In this document: positions 16,329-24,693 of the stretch, one piece after another
How the letters are laid out: each line of letters starts with the position of its first letter
Position numbering within the stretch: the first letter of the stretch is position 1
NCBI GenBank assembly: GCA_020025595.1
Contig: JAHHRV010000013.1
Location: 1 to 49,883, forward strand
Direction: 5' to 3'
Length of the DNA stretch: 49,883 nt
Source of the DNA: Oscillospiraceae bacterium
GTDB taxonomy: Bacteria; Bacillota; Clostridia; Oscillospirales; Oscillospiraceae
Translations under genes and position numbers: made by a program
The notes under the pieces: model-generated
The model's input: only the letters and a program-made list of their open reading frames with translations
Database searches by the model: none
Told to the model about the DNA's origin: nothing

Positions 16329-16820
16329 TCACTTAAATTCTTCCGGGACGAAGTCCAGAACGATCTCGTGAATCGTAGGCTCCAGTCTGCGGTAGCTCAC
16401 CCCGGCTGCATCCAGCATCCGCTTGGATGCCAGCGTTGCCATGGAGTCAGCATACTTGTCCGACAAATACACAACATCCTTCACGCCGCTCTGAATGATA
16501 GCCTTGGCGCACTCGTTGCAGGGAAACAGCGCCACATACAGTCTGCTGTTTCTGAGGTCACGGCCGTTGGCATTCAGGATCGCATTCAGCTCCGCATGGA
16601 CCACATAGGGGTATTTGGTCTGCTCCCCTACCCGTTCCCAGGGAAATTCGTCATCCGAACAGCCCTTCGGCATACCGTTGTAGCCGGTAGAGATGATGAT
16701 GTTATCCTGCGACACGATGCAGGCGCCGACCTGCGTATTGGGGTCTTTGCTGCGGCGGGCTGCCAGCATGGCAACACCCATGAAATACTCATCCCAGCTG
16801 ATGTAATCTGCACGCTTCAT
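16329..16820 (-). CDS. comEB: Deoxycytidylate (dCMP) deaminase
   Basis: A 163-residue zinc-dependent deaminase. Zinc ligands and catalytic acid are visible: H75-A-E77 and P-C101-x-x-C104. The N-terminus SWDEYFMGVAMLAARRSKDPNTQVGACIV and the motif TGYNGMPKG are characteristic of dCMP deaminase (ComEB type), which makes dUMP for thymidylate synthesis. It is transcribed in the same direction as dnaJ's operon, but has its own ribosome binding site (GGAGG) and terminator. Identity is clear from motifs; allosteric control by dCTP/dTTP is known for the family only. Confidence 0.9.
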   Translation of the reverse strand: MKRADYISWDEYFMGVAMLAARRSKDPNTQVGACIVSQDNIIISTGYNGMPKGCSDDEFPWERVGEQTKYPYVVHAELNAILNANGRDLRNSRLYVALFPCNECAKAIIQSGVKDVVYLSDKYADSMATLASKRMLDAAGVSYRRLEPTIHEIVLDFVPEEFK

Positions 16821-16903
16821 ATGTTTCCTCCAAAGGTAGATTGCAGTTGTTCCGACCCAGCGTGCTCCAATCTGGCTGCGGCTGGTCAGAAAGGGGTATG
16901 TTC

Positions 16904-18040
16904 TTACTCAAAGAATTCCTTCACGCTGTCGAAGAATTTCTTAATTTTGGGGGTTCCGGAGCTATCCAGGCTGTTGTCCAGCTGGCGCAGCAGATCCTTC
17001 TGCTCCTTATTCAGGTGGGTGGGAGTCTCTACCACCACCGTCAGCAGCTGATCGCCGCGGCGGTTGCGGTTGCCCACATAGGGAATGCCCTTGTTTGCCA
17101 GACGGAAGGTGGTTCCGGACTGGGTACCCTCGGGAATGGTATAGGTCATCTTGCCGTCCAGCGTGGGGACCTCGATTTCAGCGCCCAGAGCAGCCTGAGT
17201 GAAGGAAATAGGCAGCTCGCACAGCACATCTGCACCGTCACGCTCAAAAATCTTGTGGCGCTTGATGGAGATCTGCACCAGCAGGTCACCGTTGGGGCCG
17301 CCATTGGAGCCTACACAGCCCTCACCGCGGACACGGACAGTCTGGTCTGCATCCACACCTGCGGGAACCTTGACCTTGATCTTCTGGGTGCGGCGAACCT
17401 TGCCCTTGCCCTTACAGGTATTACAGGGGGTCTTGATGGTCTTGCCTCTGCCGCCACAGACGGGACACGGAGCAGTAGACTGCATGGTCATACCCATAAA
17501 GTTCTGGGTAGTACGCACAGTACCGGTACCACGGCAGTTGGAACAGGTGTCGATGACACCATCGGCAGAACCGGTGCCATGGCAGGCTGCACAGTTTTCG
17601 ATTCTGGTAGCGGAAACTTCCTTCTCAGCGCCGAAAGCGGCCTCTTCAAAGGTCAGATCCAGACGGGATGCCACATTTTCACCCCGACGGGGTGCATTTG
17701 CAGTGGAACGCTGGCTGCCGCCGCCAAAGATATCGCCGAAAATGTCGCCGAAATCTCCGAAACCGCCGAATCCGCCGCCAAAGCCGCCGAATCCGGGGTT
17801 AAAGTTGGGATCAACGCCCTGATGACCGTACTGGTCGTAGCGGGCACGCTTTTCTTCGTTGGAAAGTACTTCGTATGCCTCGCCGGCTTCCTTAAACTTT
17901 GCCTCGGCCTCTTTGTCGCCGGGGTTACGGTCAGGATGGTACTGCATGGCCTTCTTACGGTAGGCCTTTTTAATTGCATCGGCGCTGGCGTTCTTATCGA
18001 CACCCAGCACCTCGTAATAATCTCGTTTATTCTCAGCCAT
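16904..18040 (-). CDS. dnaJ: Chaperone DnaJ (Hsp40)
   Basis: A 378-residue full-length DnaJ. The J domain is at 5-70 with the HPD tripeptide in MQYHPDRNPG. A Gly/Phe-rich stretch follows (FGGFGGGFGGFGDFGDIFGD). Four zinc-binding CxxCxGxG-type repeats occupy about 143-215, and the C-terminal substrate-binding region follows. It stimulates DnaK ATPase and delivers unfolded proteins. It is the last gene of the hrcA operon, 141 bases after dnaK, with a GC-rich hairpin in the gap that may tune its level relative to dnaK. Confidence 0.97.
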   Translation of the reverse strand: MAENKRDYYEVLGVDKNASADAIKKAYRKKAMQYHPDRNPGDKEAEAKFKEAGEAYEVLSNEEKRARYDQYGHQGVDPNFNPGFGGFGGGFGGFGDFGDIFGDIFGGGSQRSTANAPRRGENVASRLDLTFEEAAFGAEKEVSATRIENCAACHGTGSADGVIDTCSNCRGTGTVRTTQNFMGMTMQSTAPCPVCGGRGKTIKTPCNTCKGKGKVRRTQKIKVKVPAGVDADQTVRVRGEGCVGSNGGPNGDLLVQISIKRHKIFERDGADVLCELPISFTQAALGAEIEVPTLDGKMTYTIPEGTQSGTTFRLANKGIPYVGNRNRRGDQLLTVVVETPTHLNKEQKDLLRQLDNSLDSSGTPKIKKFFDSVKEFFE

Positions 18041-18139
18041 AAATTACACCTCACATGGATATCGCCTGAAAATCCCGGGTCTTATGGGATTTTTGCGCTT
18101 TTTACCCAGAATTTGGGCAATACCTTAAACAGACCAACA

Positions 18140-18165
18140 GAGGGGCGGCAATTCGGCCGCCCCTC
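18140..18165 (-). other. GC-rich hairpin between dnaK and dnaJ
   Basis: Perfect 10-bp arms GAGGGGCGGC / GCCGCCCCTC with a 6-base loop. No U-run follows in the direction of transcription, so it is more likely a partial terminator or an RNA-processing or stability element than a full stop. Confidence 0.6.
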
Positions 18166-18181
18166 ATGGTGTCAGGGGTTA

Positions 18182-19999
18182 TTAGTCAACGGTCTCGTAG
18201 TCAGCATCGACAACATCGTCGCCGCCGGCAGCGTTGTTAGCACCGGCATTGGGATCAGCCTGTGCGCCTGCCTGCTGGTACAGCTTTTCGGACACAGCGT
18301 AGAATGCCTTCTGAACAGCATCGGTTGCATCCTTGATGGCCTGCAGGTCGGAGCCCTTGTTGACTTCCTTCAGGTGGTCAATTGCGGACTGGATGGAAGC
18401 CTTCTCGTCAGCGGAGATCTTGTCACCCAGGTCAGCCAGAGTCTTTTCGGTCTGGTAGACGGTCTGGTCAGCAGTGTTGTGGGTGTCGACCTCGTCCTTA
18501 CGAGCCTTGTCTTCAGCAGCGAACTGCTCAGCTTCCTTAACAGCCTTGTCGATGTCTTCCTGGCTCAGGTTGGTGGAAGCGGTGATGGAGATGTTCTGCT
18601 CCTTGCCGGTGCCCAGATCCTTAGCAGAAACCTTTACGATGCCGTTTGCATCGATATCAAAGGTAACCTCGATCTGAGGAATGCCGCGGGGTGCGGGAGC
18701 AATACCGGACAGCTGGAAGCGGCCCAGAGTCTTATTGTAAGCAGCCATTTCACGCTCGCCCTGCAGGACATGGACATCAACAGAGGACTGATTGTCAGAT
18801 GCAGTGGAGAAGATCTGGCTCTTCTTGGTGGGGATGGTGGTGTTGCGGTCGATCAGACGGGTGAACACGCCGCCCATGGTCTCGATGCCCAGGGACAGAG
18901 GAGTGACGTCCAGCAGCAGGATGTCCTTCACATCGCCGGTCAGAACACCGCCCTGAATGGCAGCGCCAACAGCAACGCACTCGTCGGGGTTGATGCCCTT
19001 GAAGCCTTCCTTGCCGGTGATACCCTTAACAGCTTCCTGAACAGCGGGGATACGGGTGGAACCGCCGACCAGCAGAACCTTATCCAGCTGACCAGCAGTC
19101 AGACCGGCGTCGCTCATAGCCTGACGGACAGGCTTCATGGTGCGCTCAACCAGGTCAGCAGTCAGCTCGTTGAACTTAGCACGGGAGATGGTCACATCCA
19201 GGTGCTTGGGGCCGGTAGCATCAGCGGTGATATAGGGCAGGTTGACATTGGTAGAAGTCATGCCGGACAGCTCGATCTTAGCCTTCTCAGCAGCTTCCTT
19301 CAGACGCTGCATTGCAACGCGGTCAGCGGACAGGTCAATGCCCTCAGCCTTCTTGAACTCAGCAACCAGGTGATCCATGATTCTCTGGTCGAAGTCGTCG
19401 CCGCCCAGGTGAGTGTCACCTGCGGTGGCCAGAACCTCGATAACGCCGTCGCCGATGTCCAGGATGGACACATCGAAGGTGCCGCCGCCCAGGTCATAAA
19501 CCATGATCTTCTGCTCGGATTCCTTATCCAGGCCGTAAGCCAGAGCAGCTGCGGTAGGCTCGTTGACGATACGCTTGACTTCCAGGCCTGCGATCTTGCC
19601 TGCGTCCTTGGTTGCCTGACGCTGAGCGTCGGAGAAGTAAGCAGGAACGGTGATAACAGCCTCGGTAACGGTGGTGCCCAGGTAGCTCTCAGCGTCAGCC
19701 TTCAGCTTCTGCAGAGTCATAGCGGAAATTTCCTGGGGGGTGTAACCCTTGCCGTCGATGGTAACCTTGTAATTTTCGCCCATGTGGCGCTTGATGGAAG
19801 AGACGGTACGGTCAGCGTTGGTAACAGCCTGACGCTTTGCAACCTGACCAACCATACGCTCGCCGGTCTTGGAGAATGCAACCACAGAGGGAGTGGTGCG
19901 TGCGCCTTCTGCATTGGCGATAACAACAGGCTCGCCGCCTTCCAGAACAGCGACACAGGAATTGGTAGTACCCAGATCGATACCGATAATCTTAGACAT
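18182..19999 (-). CDS. dnaK: Chaperone DnaK (Hsp70)
   Basis: A 605-residue Hsp70. The N-terminal ATPase domain begins IGIDLGTTNSCVAVLEGG and contains IVNEPTAAALAYGLD, YDLGGGTFDVSILD and LLVGGSTRIPAVQ. The substrate-binding domain begins near DVTPLSLGIETMGG, followed by the helical lid. The length is typical for Firmicutes, which lack the insertion near residue 80 seen in Gram-negatives. It lies between grpE and dnaJ and is controlled by the CIRCE site at the operon head. Confidence 0.98.
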   Translation of the reverse strand: MSKIIGIDLGTTNSCVAVLEGGEPVVIANAEGARTTPSVVAFSKTGERMVGQVAKRQAVTNADRTVSSIKRHMGENYKVTIDGKGYTPQEISAMTLQKLKADAESYLGTTVTEAVITVPAYFSDAQRQATKDAGKIAGLEVKRIVNEPTAAALAYGLDKESEQKIMVYDLGGGTFDVSILDIGDGVIEVLATAGDTHLGGDDFDQRIMDHLVAEFKKAEGIDLSADRVAMQRLKEAAEKAKIELSGMTSTNVNLPYITADATGPKHLDVTISRAKFNELTADLVERTMKPVRQAMSDAGLTAGQLDKVLLVGGSTRIPAVQEAVKGITGKEGFKGINPDECVAVGAAIQGGVLTGDVKDILLLDVTPLSLGIETMGGVFTRLIDRNTTIPTKKSQIFSTASDNQSSVDVHVLQGEREMAAYNKTLGRFQLSGIAPAPRGIPQIEVTFDIDANGIVKVSAKDLGTGKEQNISITASTNLSQEDIDKAVKEAEQFAAEDKARKDEVDTHNTADQTVYQTEKTLADLGDKISADEKASIQSAIDHLKEVNKGSDLQAIKDATDAVQKAFYAVSEKLYQQAGAQADPNAGANNAAGGDDVVDADYETVD

Positions 20000-20039
20000 A
20001 ATGTTTTCCTCCTATATTAAATGAAAAGTTTTTACAAAT

Positions 20040-20570
20040 TTAGTTGGCTACCTGAACCATTGCGAAGCGGATGACCTTTTCGCCGGTTTTGAAGCCCTTC
20101 TGGAAAACCTGGCTGATGACATTTTCGCCCAGCTCATCATTTTCCGTATGCATCACAGCATTGTGGAAGTTGGGGTCGAACTGCTCGCCCACTTCACCGA
20201 AGATCTCCACACCCAGATCGGTGAAAATCTTCACAAGACCATTCATGGTCAGCTCTACGCCCTTTTTGTATGCCGCATCCTCGGTGGGCTGATTCATGGC
20301 CCGCTCCAGATTATCATACACCGGCAGCAGTTTATTCAGGGTGTCTGCCTTGCCGTTGGTGTAGCTTGCATCCTTTTCCTTCTGGCTGCGCTTGCGGAAG
20401 TTATCATACTCTGCGGCAAGACGCAGGAAAGAATCATGCTCTTTTTCATATTTTTCCTTAAAATCCTCGGCAGCAGCTTCGCTGACAGATTCTTCTGTTA
20501 CAACTTCTTCGGTAACTTCTGTTTCCTCGGCTGAGGCCTCGGCAGTGATATTCTTTTCTTTTTCTGACAC
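20040..20570 (-). CDS. grpE: Nucleotide exchange factor GrpE
   Basis: A 176-residue GrpE. An acidic disordered N-terminus (TAEASAEETEVTEEVVTEE) leads into a long coiled coil (FLRLAAEYDNFRKRSQKEK) and a beta domain ending in GFKTGEKVIRFAMVQVAN. It releases ADP from DnaK. The start is GTG at 20570 with AGGAGG 8 bases upstream, inside the end of hrcA; the two genes are 2 bases apart. Confidence 0.96.
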   Translation of the reverse strand: MSEKEKNITAEASAEETEVTEEVVTEESVSEAAAEDFKEKYEKEHDSFLRLAAEYDNFRKRSQKEKDASYTNGKADTLNKLLPVYDNLERAMNQPTEDAAYKKGVELTMNGLVKIFTDLGVEIFGEVGEQFDPNFHNAVMHTENDELGENVISQVFQKGFKTGEKVIRFAMVQVAN

Positions 20571-20572
20571 GG

Positions 20573-21673
20573 TTATGCCTCCTTATGAGATTCATCGCTC
20601 ATGGCGGTATTTTCATCGCCGCCGGAAGGCAGCTTCAGATTTGTATGTTCGGGTTTGGCAAACATATTGCTCAGGCTCTCTGCAAAGTAGCTCAGTCGAG
20701 CGGTAACCTTTGCATAGTCCATTCTGGTGGGGCCAACCACACCGATGACACCCTGCATTCCGTCGCCAATGTCAAACTTTGTCATGACCACGCTGGAATC
20801 CTTCAGCTCCTGGGCCACATTTTCGGGGCCGACCAGAACCTTGGTACCGTTGTCGTTGCTCATGACCGCCGGAAGATTGGAAAGCATATCTTCGTCCAGA
20901 TTGGACAGAACCTTCTGTGCTTTTTCCACATCCCGGTATTCCGGCTGACCCAGCAGCCGCATATGTCCGGCAACCGCCACATCTGCCTGCTGTTGCTGGT
21001 GCAGTGTGCTGATTGCAAACTCTGTAATAATGGGAACCAGTGAAGAAGCATCGCCGGCTGAGCGCATCACCTTCTGCATCAGCTCCGGTGTGAACGCATC
21101 AACGGGAATCTCTGTCATGGTGGCATTGATCACCGCACTGAGCAGCTTCAGATCATCCTGGCTTACATCCACCGGCAGCTTGATCAGCTTGTTGGTGACT
21201 TCCTCATTACTGAGCATCACCACCAGAATAATGCTGCCCTCGCCGGCAAGGATCAAATCAAAACGCCTGATGGTACATCCGTCGGGATGAGAGGCAACGG
21301 TGATGGCCGGCAAGTCTGTTGCCTTGGAAACCATCTTTGCAACCTGATCCATCAGTTTGTCCATTTTCTGCATTTTTTCTTCCACCGACAGGTTCATGGA
21401 CTTGGTTTCGTCCATGCTCAGCCGGTAATCCATCATCAGCTCATCCACATACAGCCGGTATCCAGCCGTGGACGGGATCCGTCCGGCGGAGGTGTGGGGC
21501 TGTTCCAGATAACCCATAGCGGTCAGATCCGCCATTTCGTTACGGATGGTGGCCGATGAATAGTTCATATCCGGCAGAGCGGTGATGGCCTTGGAACCCA
21601 CAGGCTCTGCGGTGCGAATATACAGGTCAACGACACTGCGCAGGACCTTCTTTTTTCGTTCAGTCAGTTCCAT
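20573..21673 (-). CDS. hrcA: Heat-inducible transcription repressor HrcA
   Basis: A 366-residue repressor. The N-terminal winged helix includes RKKKVLRSVVDLYIRTAEPVGSKAI and SSATIRNEMADLTAMGYLEQPHTSAGRIP, which recognises CIRCE. The central and C-terminal regions contain the GAF-like and dimerisation parts (ILVVMLSNEEVTNKLI, LVGPENVAQELKDSSVVMTKF, GVIGVVGPTRMDYAKV). It represses its own operon and is kept active by GroEL in known species. The start ATG follows GGGAGG. It is the first gene of hrcA-grpE-dnaK-dnaJ. Confidence 0.97.
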   Translation of the reverse strand: MELTERKKKVLRSVVDLYIRTAEPVGSKAITALPDMNYSSATIRNEMADLTAMGYLEQPHTSAGRIPSTAGYRLYVDELMMDYRLSMDETKSMNLSVEEKMQKMDKLMDQVAKMVSKATDLPAITVASHPDGCTIRRFDLILAGEGSIILVVMLSNEEVTNKLIKLPVDVSQDDLKLLSAVINATMTEIPVDAFTPELMQKVMRSAGDASSLVPIITEFAISTLHQQQQADVAVAGHMRLLGQPEYRDVEKAQKVLSNLDEDMLSNLPAVMSNDNGTKVLVGPENVAQELKDSSVVMTKFDIGDGMQGVIGVVGPTRMDYAKVTARLSYFAESLSNMFAKPEHTNLKLPSGGDENTAMSDESHKEA

Positions 21674-21692
21674 GGCATCCTCCCTGGGTGTT

Positions 21693-21719
21693 TTAGCACT
21701 CCATACTCCTGAGTGCTAA
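21693..21719. promoter_or_regulatory. CIRCE operator (HrcA binding site)
   Basis: Exact consensus TTAGCACTC-N9-GAGTGCTAA, placed just downstream of the promoter and 20 bases before the hrcA ATG. Confidence 0.98.
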
Positions 21720-21723
21720 ACAT

Positions 21724-21752
21724 ACTATACAGCCACTGCGGCCCATTGTCAA
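21724..21752 (-). promoter_or_regulatory. hrcA operon promoter
   Basis: Minus-strand TTGACA (21752-21747), 17-base spacer, TATAGT (21729-21724), directly upstream of CIRCE. Confidence 0.85.
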
Positions 21753-21810
21753 GAGAAACCTTTATGAATTATTCTTGAACATTTTCATCGGAACTATCCA
21801 AACTTTTTCA

Positions 21811-21841
21811 AAGAAAAACCCCCGGCATAAATATGCCAGGG
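21811..21841 (-). terminator. Terminator of the zinc-ribbon/sigma-like mini-operon
   Basis: Hairpin CCC..GGCATA-AA-TATGCC..GGG. Read leftward it is followed by a run of five U (GGTTTTTC). Confidence 0.8.
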
Positions 21842-21866
21842 ATCAACAATCAACACACCGTTAAAT

Positions 21867-22109
21867 TCAGTATCTCAGACAATGGCGCACCCGGTCTTCC
21901 GCCCGGTGCAGGGTCCTGCATACACTGCTTTTGCAGACCCCCCGTTCTTTGCCGATCTGCTCCATGGTCTTTCTCTGGAAATAGTAGGCAATCAAAATTT
22001 CTCGCTGTACTTCGGTCAGCTCCCGGGCGATCACCTTCTGCAATCGCTTCAGCTGCACTTCCCGGGGAAGCTGGGGGCCTTCGTATCCGTCATAAAGTGT
22101 ATTTCTCAC
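21867..22109 (-). CDS. Sigma-70 region 4-like DNA-binding protein
   Basis: An 80-residue protein resembling region 4 of a sigma-70 factor with no region 2: LTEVQREILIAYYFQRKTMEQIGKERGVCKSSVCRTLHRAEDRV is a recognisable sigma-type helix-turn-helix. Starting at GTG 22109 gives a short leader (RNTLYDGYEGPQLPRE) and an overlap of 20 bases with the preceding gene. Such proteins occur in Clostridia and phages as positive regulators or late-gene activators. It is third in a compact operon with a zinc-ribbon protein and a helical protein. The target is unknown. Confidence 0.8.
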   Translation of the reverse strand: MRNTLYDGYEGPQLPREVQLKRLQKVIARELTEVQREILIAYYFQRKTMEQIGKERGVCKSSVCRTLHRAEDRVRHCLRY

Positions 22110-22323
22110 TGCGGTAGTACCCTTTCTCGTAATAGTGTTCGGTAAGCTCTGCCAGTTCATTCATCTGGGTCAGCATGGGGGTCAGCTCTGCGATTCTGCG
22201 TTTGATATGCCACACTTCCTCCGGATCTTCCGCTTTCGCAAGCTCCTGGCGCAAAAGCCTCAGTCTTGCACGCAGCGGTTTGGCTGATTCCCGATACCCC
22301 TGACTGATTTGTAATAGTGTCAT
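22090..22323 (-). CDS. Small helical protein of unknown function
   Basis: A 77-residue protein, strongly helical and charged: YRESAKPLRARLRLLRQELAK, then VWHIKRRIAELTPMLTQMNELAELTEHYYEKGY. The heptad-like pattern suggests a coiled-coil pair. Its ATG overlaps the stop of the zinc-ribbon gene (ATGA) and its end overlaps the sigma-like gene. Tight overlaps argue that the three proteins are made together and may act together. I do not recognise a named family. Confidence 0.75.
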   Translation of the reverse strand: MTLLQISQGYRESAKPLRARLRLLRQELAKAEDPEEVWHIKRRIAELTPMLTQMNELAELTEHYYEKGYYRSEKYTL

Positions 22324-22448
22324 CGGTCGTATCGCAGGCAGTACAGACACTGCCCATCGTGCGCATAAATTTCTCTGCCGCACCGGCTGCAGAATGCGGC
22401 CGGTTTTTTCGCCTGTTCATCTTCAAAGGGCAACAGGTTCTGTGTCAT
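22320..22448 (-). CDS. Small zinc-ribbon protein
   Basis: A 42-residue protein with two CxxC pairs, CSRC..GQCLYC, in a rubredoxin-knuckle spacing (FCSRCGREIYAHDGQCLYCLRYD) that should bind one zinc. The ATG at 22448 lies 9 bases after AAAGGAG; an ATG two codons earlier sits too close to it. It opens the three-gene mini-operon and its stop codon overlaps the next start. The proteins are likely nucleic-acid or protein adaptors; no function is known. Confidence 0.72.
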   Translation of the reverse strand: MTQNLLPFEDEQAKKPAAFCSRCGREIYAHDGQCLYCLRYDR

Positions 22449-22526
22449 ATGCATCCTCTCCTTTGATTTGTCGAAATGATGTTGTATCTGTTCGACGGAA
22501 TTACCATCTATTTCCAGTTTTGACTG

Positions 22527-22566
22527 TACTACACGAAATGTGTGAAAACAATCGGAATGTGTAGTA
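22527..22566. promoter_or_regulatory. Operator region between mini-operon and XRE gene
   Basis: Perfect inverted repeat TACTACAC (22527-22534) / GTGTAGTA (22559-22566), with an extra GTGT half-site at 22540-22543 that pairs with the left arm (ACAC-GAAAT-GTGT). Three half-sites sit between divergent genes, as expected for the XRE protein. Confidence 0.55.
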
Positions 22567-22638
22567 TGGCAAAATTCCCCTCTTTTTTTATTTGAATAGT
22601 GATATCTTAAAGAAAAACCATTCAAAGGAAGTGATCGT

Positions 22639-22980
22639 ATGCTGGGTGCCAGAATTGCAGCGCTGCGGCGACAAAACGGCTGGAGCCAGACAGAGCTTGC
22701 ACAGAAAATCAAAATCAGCGCCAGTGCCGTTGGGATGTACGAGCAGGGGCGCAGAGAACCTTCGGCTGACACCATTGTTTCCCTTGCTCACATCTTCGGT
22801 GTTTCCACCGACTATCTGCTGACCGGACACGCCATAGACGGAAAAGATCTGGATGCTGCCAATCAGGCGCTGCACGGATCGCTGTCATCCGCCCAGGCCA
22901 TTTTGCGCAATCGCCCGGATCCGCCCTTCACCAAGGAGGAACTGGCTACCTTGTTTGCGGCGCTTTTGCTGGATTCTTGA
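22639..22980 (+). CDS. XRE-family regulator, phage repressor-like
   Basis: A 113-residue protein. Residues 1-62 are a Cro/CI helix-turn-helix (LRRQNGWSQTELAQKIKISASAVGMYEQGRREPSADTIVSLAHIFGVSTDYLLTG); the C-terminal 45 residues are helical and could dimerise. It diverges from the zinc-ribbon/sigma-like operon across a region with a perfect inverted repeat and probably controls it. The ATG follows AAAGGAAG. The ligand or signal is not evident. Confidence 0.88.
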   Translation: MLGARIAALRRQNGWSQTELAQKIKISASAVGMYEQGRREPSADTIVSLAHIFGVSTDYLLTGHAIDGKDLDAANQALHGSLSSAQAILRNRPDPPFTKEELATLFAALLLDS

Positions 22981-23036
22981 CGAAACGGGGCTTTTCGGGT
23001 ATTGTATCAACAGAAAGATACCGGGAGGTTCCCAAA

Positions 23037-23528
23037 ATGGAAGATTTGGAATATATGCAGCAGGCTCTGGCCCTTGCAAAGGAAGCCGCCGCTCAGGGCG
23101 AAGTGCCCGTGGGCTGCGTGATCGTGCGCAACGGCGAAATCGTAGGCAGAGGCAGAAACCGCCGGGAACAGGGCAAAAACGCTCTGTGTCACGCAGAATT
23201 GGAGGCCATCGACGAGGCCTGCCGTACCCTTGGCGGCTGGCGGCTGTGGGAGTGTACCTTATATGTCACCCTGGAGCCCTGTCCCATGTGCGCAGGCGCC
23301 ATCATCAACGCCCGGATCCCCCGGGTGGTCTACGGTGCAGGAGATGCCAAGGCAGGCTCCTGCGGCTCGGTGTGCAATCTGTTTGACATGGCCTACAATC
23401 ACCATCCTCAGGTGGAGTCCGGTCTGATGGCAGAAGAATGTGCCGCAGAACTAAAAAATTTTTTTAAAAATCTCCGATTGACGCTGCCAAATCGCAGGCG
23501 CTGGCGCAAACCCACCCGTGACGAATAA
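23037..23528 (+). CDS. tadA: tRNA adenosine-34 deaminase TadA
   Basis: A 163-residue zinc deaminase that converts A34 to inosine in tRNA-Arg(ACG). H52-A-E54 and P-C82-P-M-C85 form the zinc site and catalytic acid. EVPVGCVIVRNGEIVGRGRNRREQ and INARIPRVVYGAGDAKAGSCGS are typical of TadA, and the C-terminal helix (AEECAAELKNFFKNLR) is present. The ATG at 23037 has GGGAGG 8 bases upstream. It follows the XRE gene closely and precedes spoIIP by 35 bases, but no functional link is known. Confidence 0.95.
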   Translation: MEDLEYMQQALALAKEAAAQGEVPVGCVIVRNGEIVGRGRNRREQGKNALCHAELEAIDEACRTLGGWRLWECTLYVTLEPCPMCAGAIINARIPRVVYGAGDAKAGSCGSVCNLFDMAYNHHPQVESGLMAEECAAELKNFFKNLRLTLPNRRRWRKPTRDE

Positions 23529-23563
23529 TCGACATTTCACGACACTTAAGAAGGGGGCTTTTC

Positions 23564-24595
23564 ATGGACTGGGAAGGACGATGTATTCGGGTCTGTGCAG
23601 CTACGCTGCTGTGTGCGGCGCTGCTGAGGCTCAGTTCCAGTGGCATTCTGGCTCCCCTGGGACAAGCTCTGGAAGACCCGAATGTTGCATCCTTTTTGGT
23701 GTATATGCAAACCGGACGCGTCGTGCGGCTGGGTCCGGAGCCGCCCACGGATGCCGCATCCGACCAGACAAGTCCCCCTGTCCAAACGCAGGCTCCCGCC
23801 ACGGCACCTGCCGCCGCCCCCGCTCAGTCGGACATCCCTGTCTTTGCCAGCGAGGATTTTGACCATGTGGACATCACCTACAACTGCAATTATGAGCCGG
23901 ATATGCAGGCGCTGCTTTCCCAGAGTCTTGACTGGGACCTGCACACCGACGAGCCAAGCGTGCTGATTGTACACACCCACACCTCGGAAAGCTACACCCC
24001 CCTGCCGGGAGATTCCTATGTAGAATCCAGCGCATACCGGACGCTGGACCCTGCGTACAATGTACTGAGTCTGGGGGAGCTGATTAAAAACCGTCTGGAA
24101 GAGGCCGGAATCCCCGTGCTTCACGATACTTCTTTCCACGACTACCCTTCTTATAACGGTGCATACAGCGATGCCGCCGCATCCACAGAAGAAATTTTGC
24201 AGGAGCATCCCAACATCCAGCTGATTCTGGATCTGCACCGGGATGCCGCCGACACCCCCACCGGGCAGCTGGTGACCGAGTGCTCCATCGGCTCGGAAAC
24301 CGCCGCACAGATCATGATGGTGGTGGGTACAGATGCAGGCGGTCTGGAAAATCCGGGCTGGCAGGACAATCTCAGCGTTGCGCTGAAGCTCCACGCCCAG
24401 CTGGAGCGGGAGAATCCCGGAATCTGCCGCCCCATCAACTTTACCTACCATCGATATAATGAACATCTGGGCGGTCATGCGCTGCTGATCGAGATCGGTG
24501 CCGCCGGAAACACCCTGCCTCAGGCGAAATTAGCAGCCAACGCTCTGGCCGATGCCCTCATTGCCCTGTCCAATGGAACAGCTTCTCCCAACTGA
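23564..24595 (+). CDS. spoIIP: Stage II sporulation protein P (amidase/endopeptidase)
   Basis: A 343-residue protein with an N-terminal membrane segment, a Pro/Ala-rich linker (62-92) and a C-terminal N-acetylmuramoyl-L-alanine amidase domain. Metal and catalytic residues appear in LIVHTHTSESY (H137, H139, E142), LDLHRDAA (H225, D227) and LLIEIGAAGNT near 317. SpoIIP works with SpoIID and SpoIIM to thin septal peptidoglycan and drive engulfment of the forespore. Its presence marks the organism as a spore former or a descendant of one. Confidence 0.93.
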   Translation: MDWEGRCIRVCAATLLCAALLRLSSSGILAPLGQALEDPNVASFLVYMQTGRVVRLGPEPPTDAASDQTSPPVQTQAPATAPAAAPAQSDIPVFASEDFDHVDITYNCNYEPDMQALLSQSLDWDLHTDEPSVLIVHTHTSESYTPLPGDSYVESSAYRTLDPAYNVLSLGELIKNRLEEAGIPVLHDTSFHDYPSYNGAYSDAAASTEEILQEHPNIQLILDLHRDAADTPTGQLVTECSIGSETAAQIMMVVGTDAGGLENPGWQDNLSVALKLHAQLERENPGICRPINFTYHRYNEHLGGHALLIEIGAAGNTLPQAKLAANALADALIALSNGTASPN

Positions 24596-24693
24596 TTTGC
24601 AGTTGGGTATTTTTTTACTTTCATCCTTGACATGGATGTCAATAAGATTTAATATATGATTAGAAATTAACTTTTGTTTAGGAGCTGATGTCC

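Noticed and set aside
18140..18165. Intrinsic terminator between dnaK and dnaJ
   Set aside because: Strong stem but no U-tract in the direction of transcription; called only as a hairpin.
16841..20020. A 1059-codon plus-strand frame opposite dnaJ and dnaK
   Set aside because: It lies wholly antisense to two unmistakable chaperone genes; long antisense frames arise from the codon bias of dnaK-like genes. The product has no domain.
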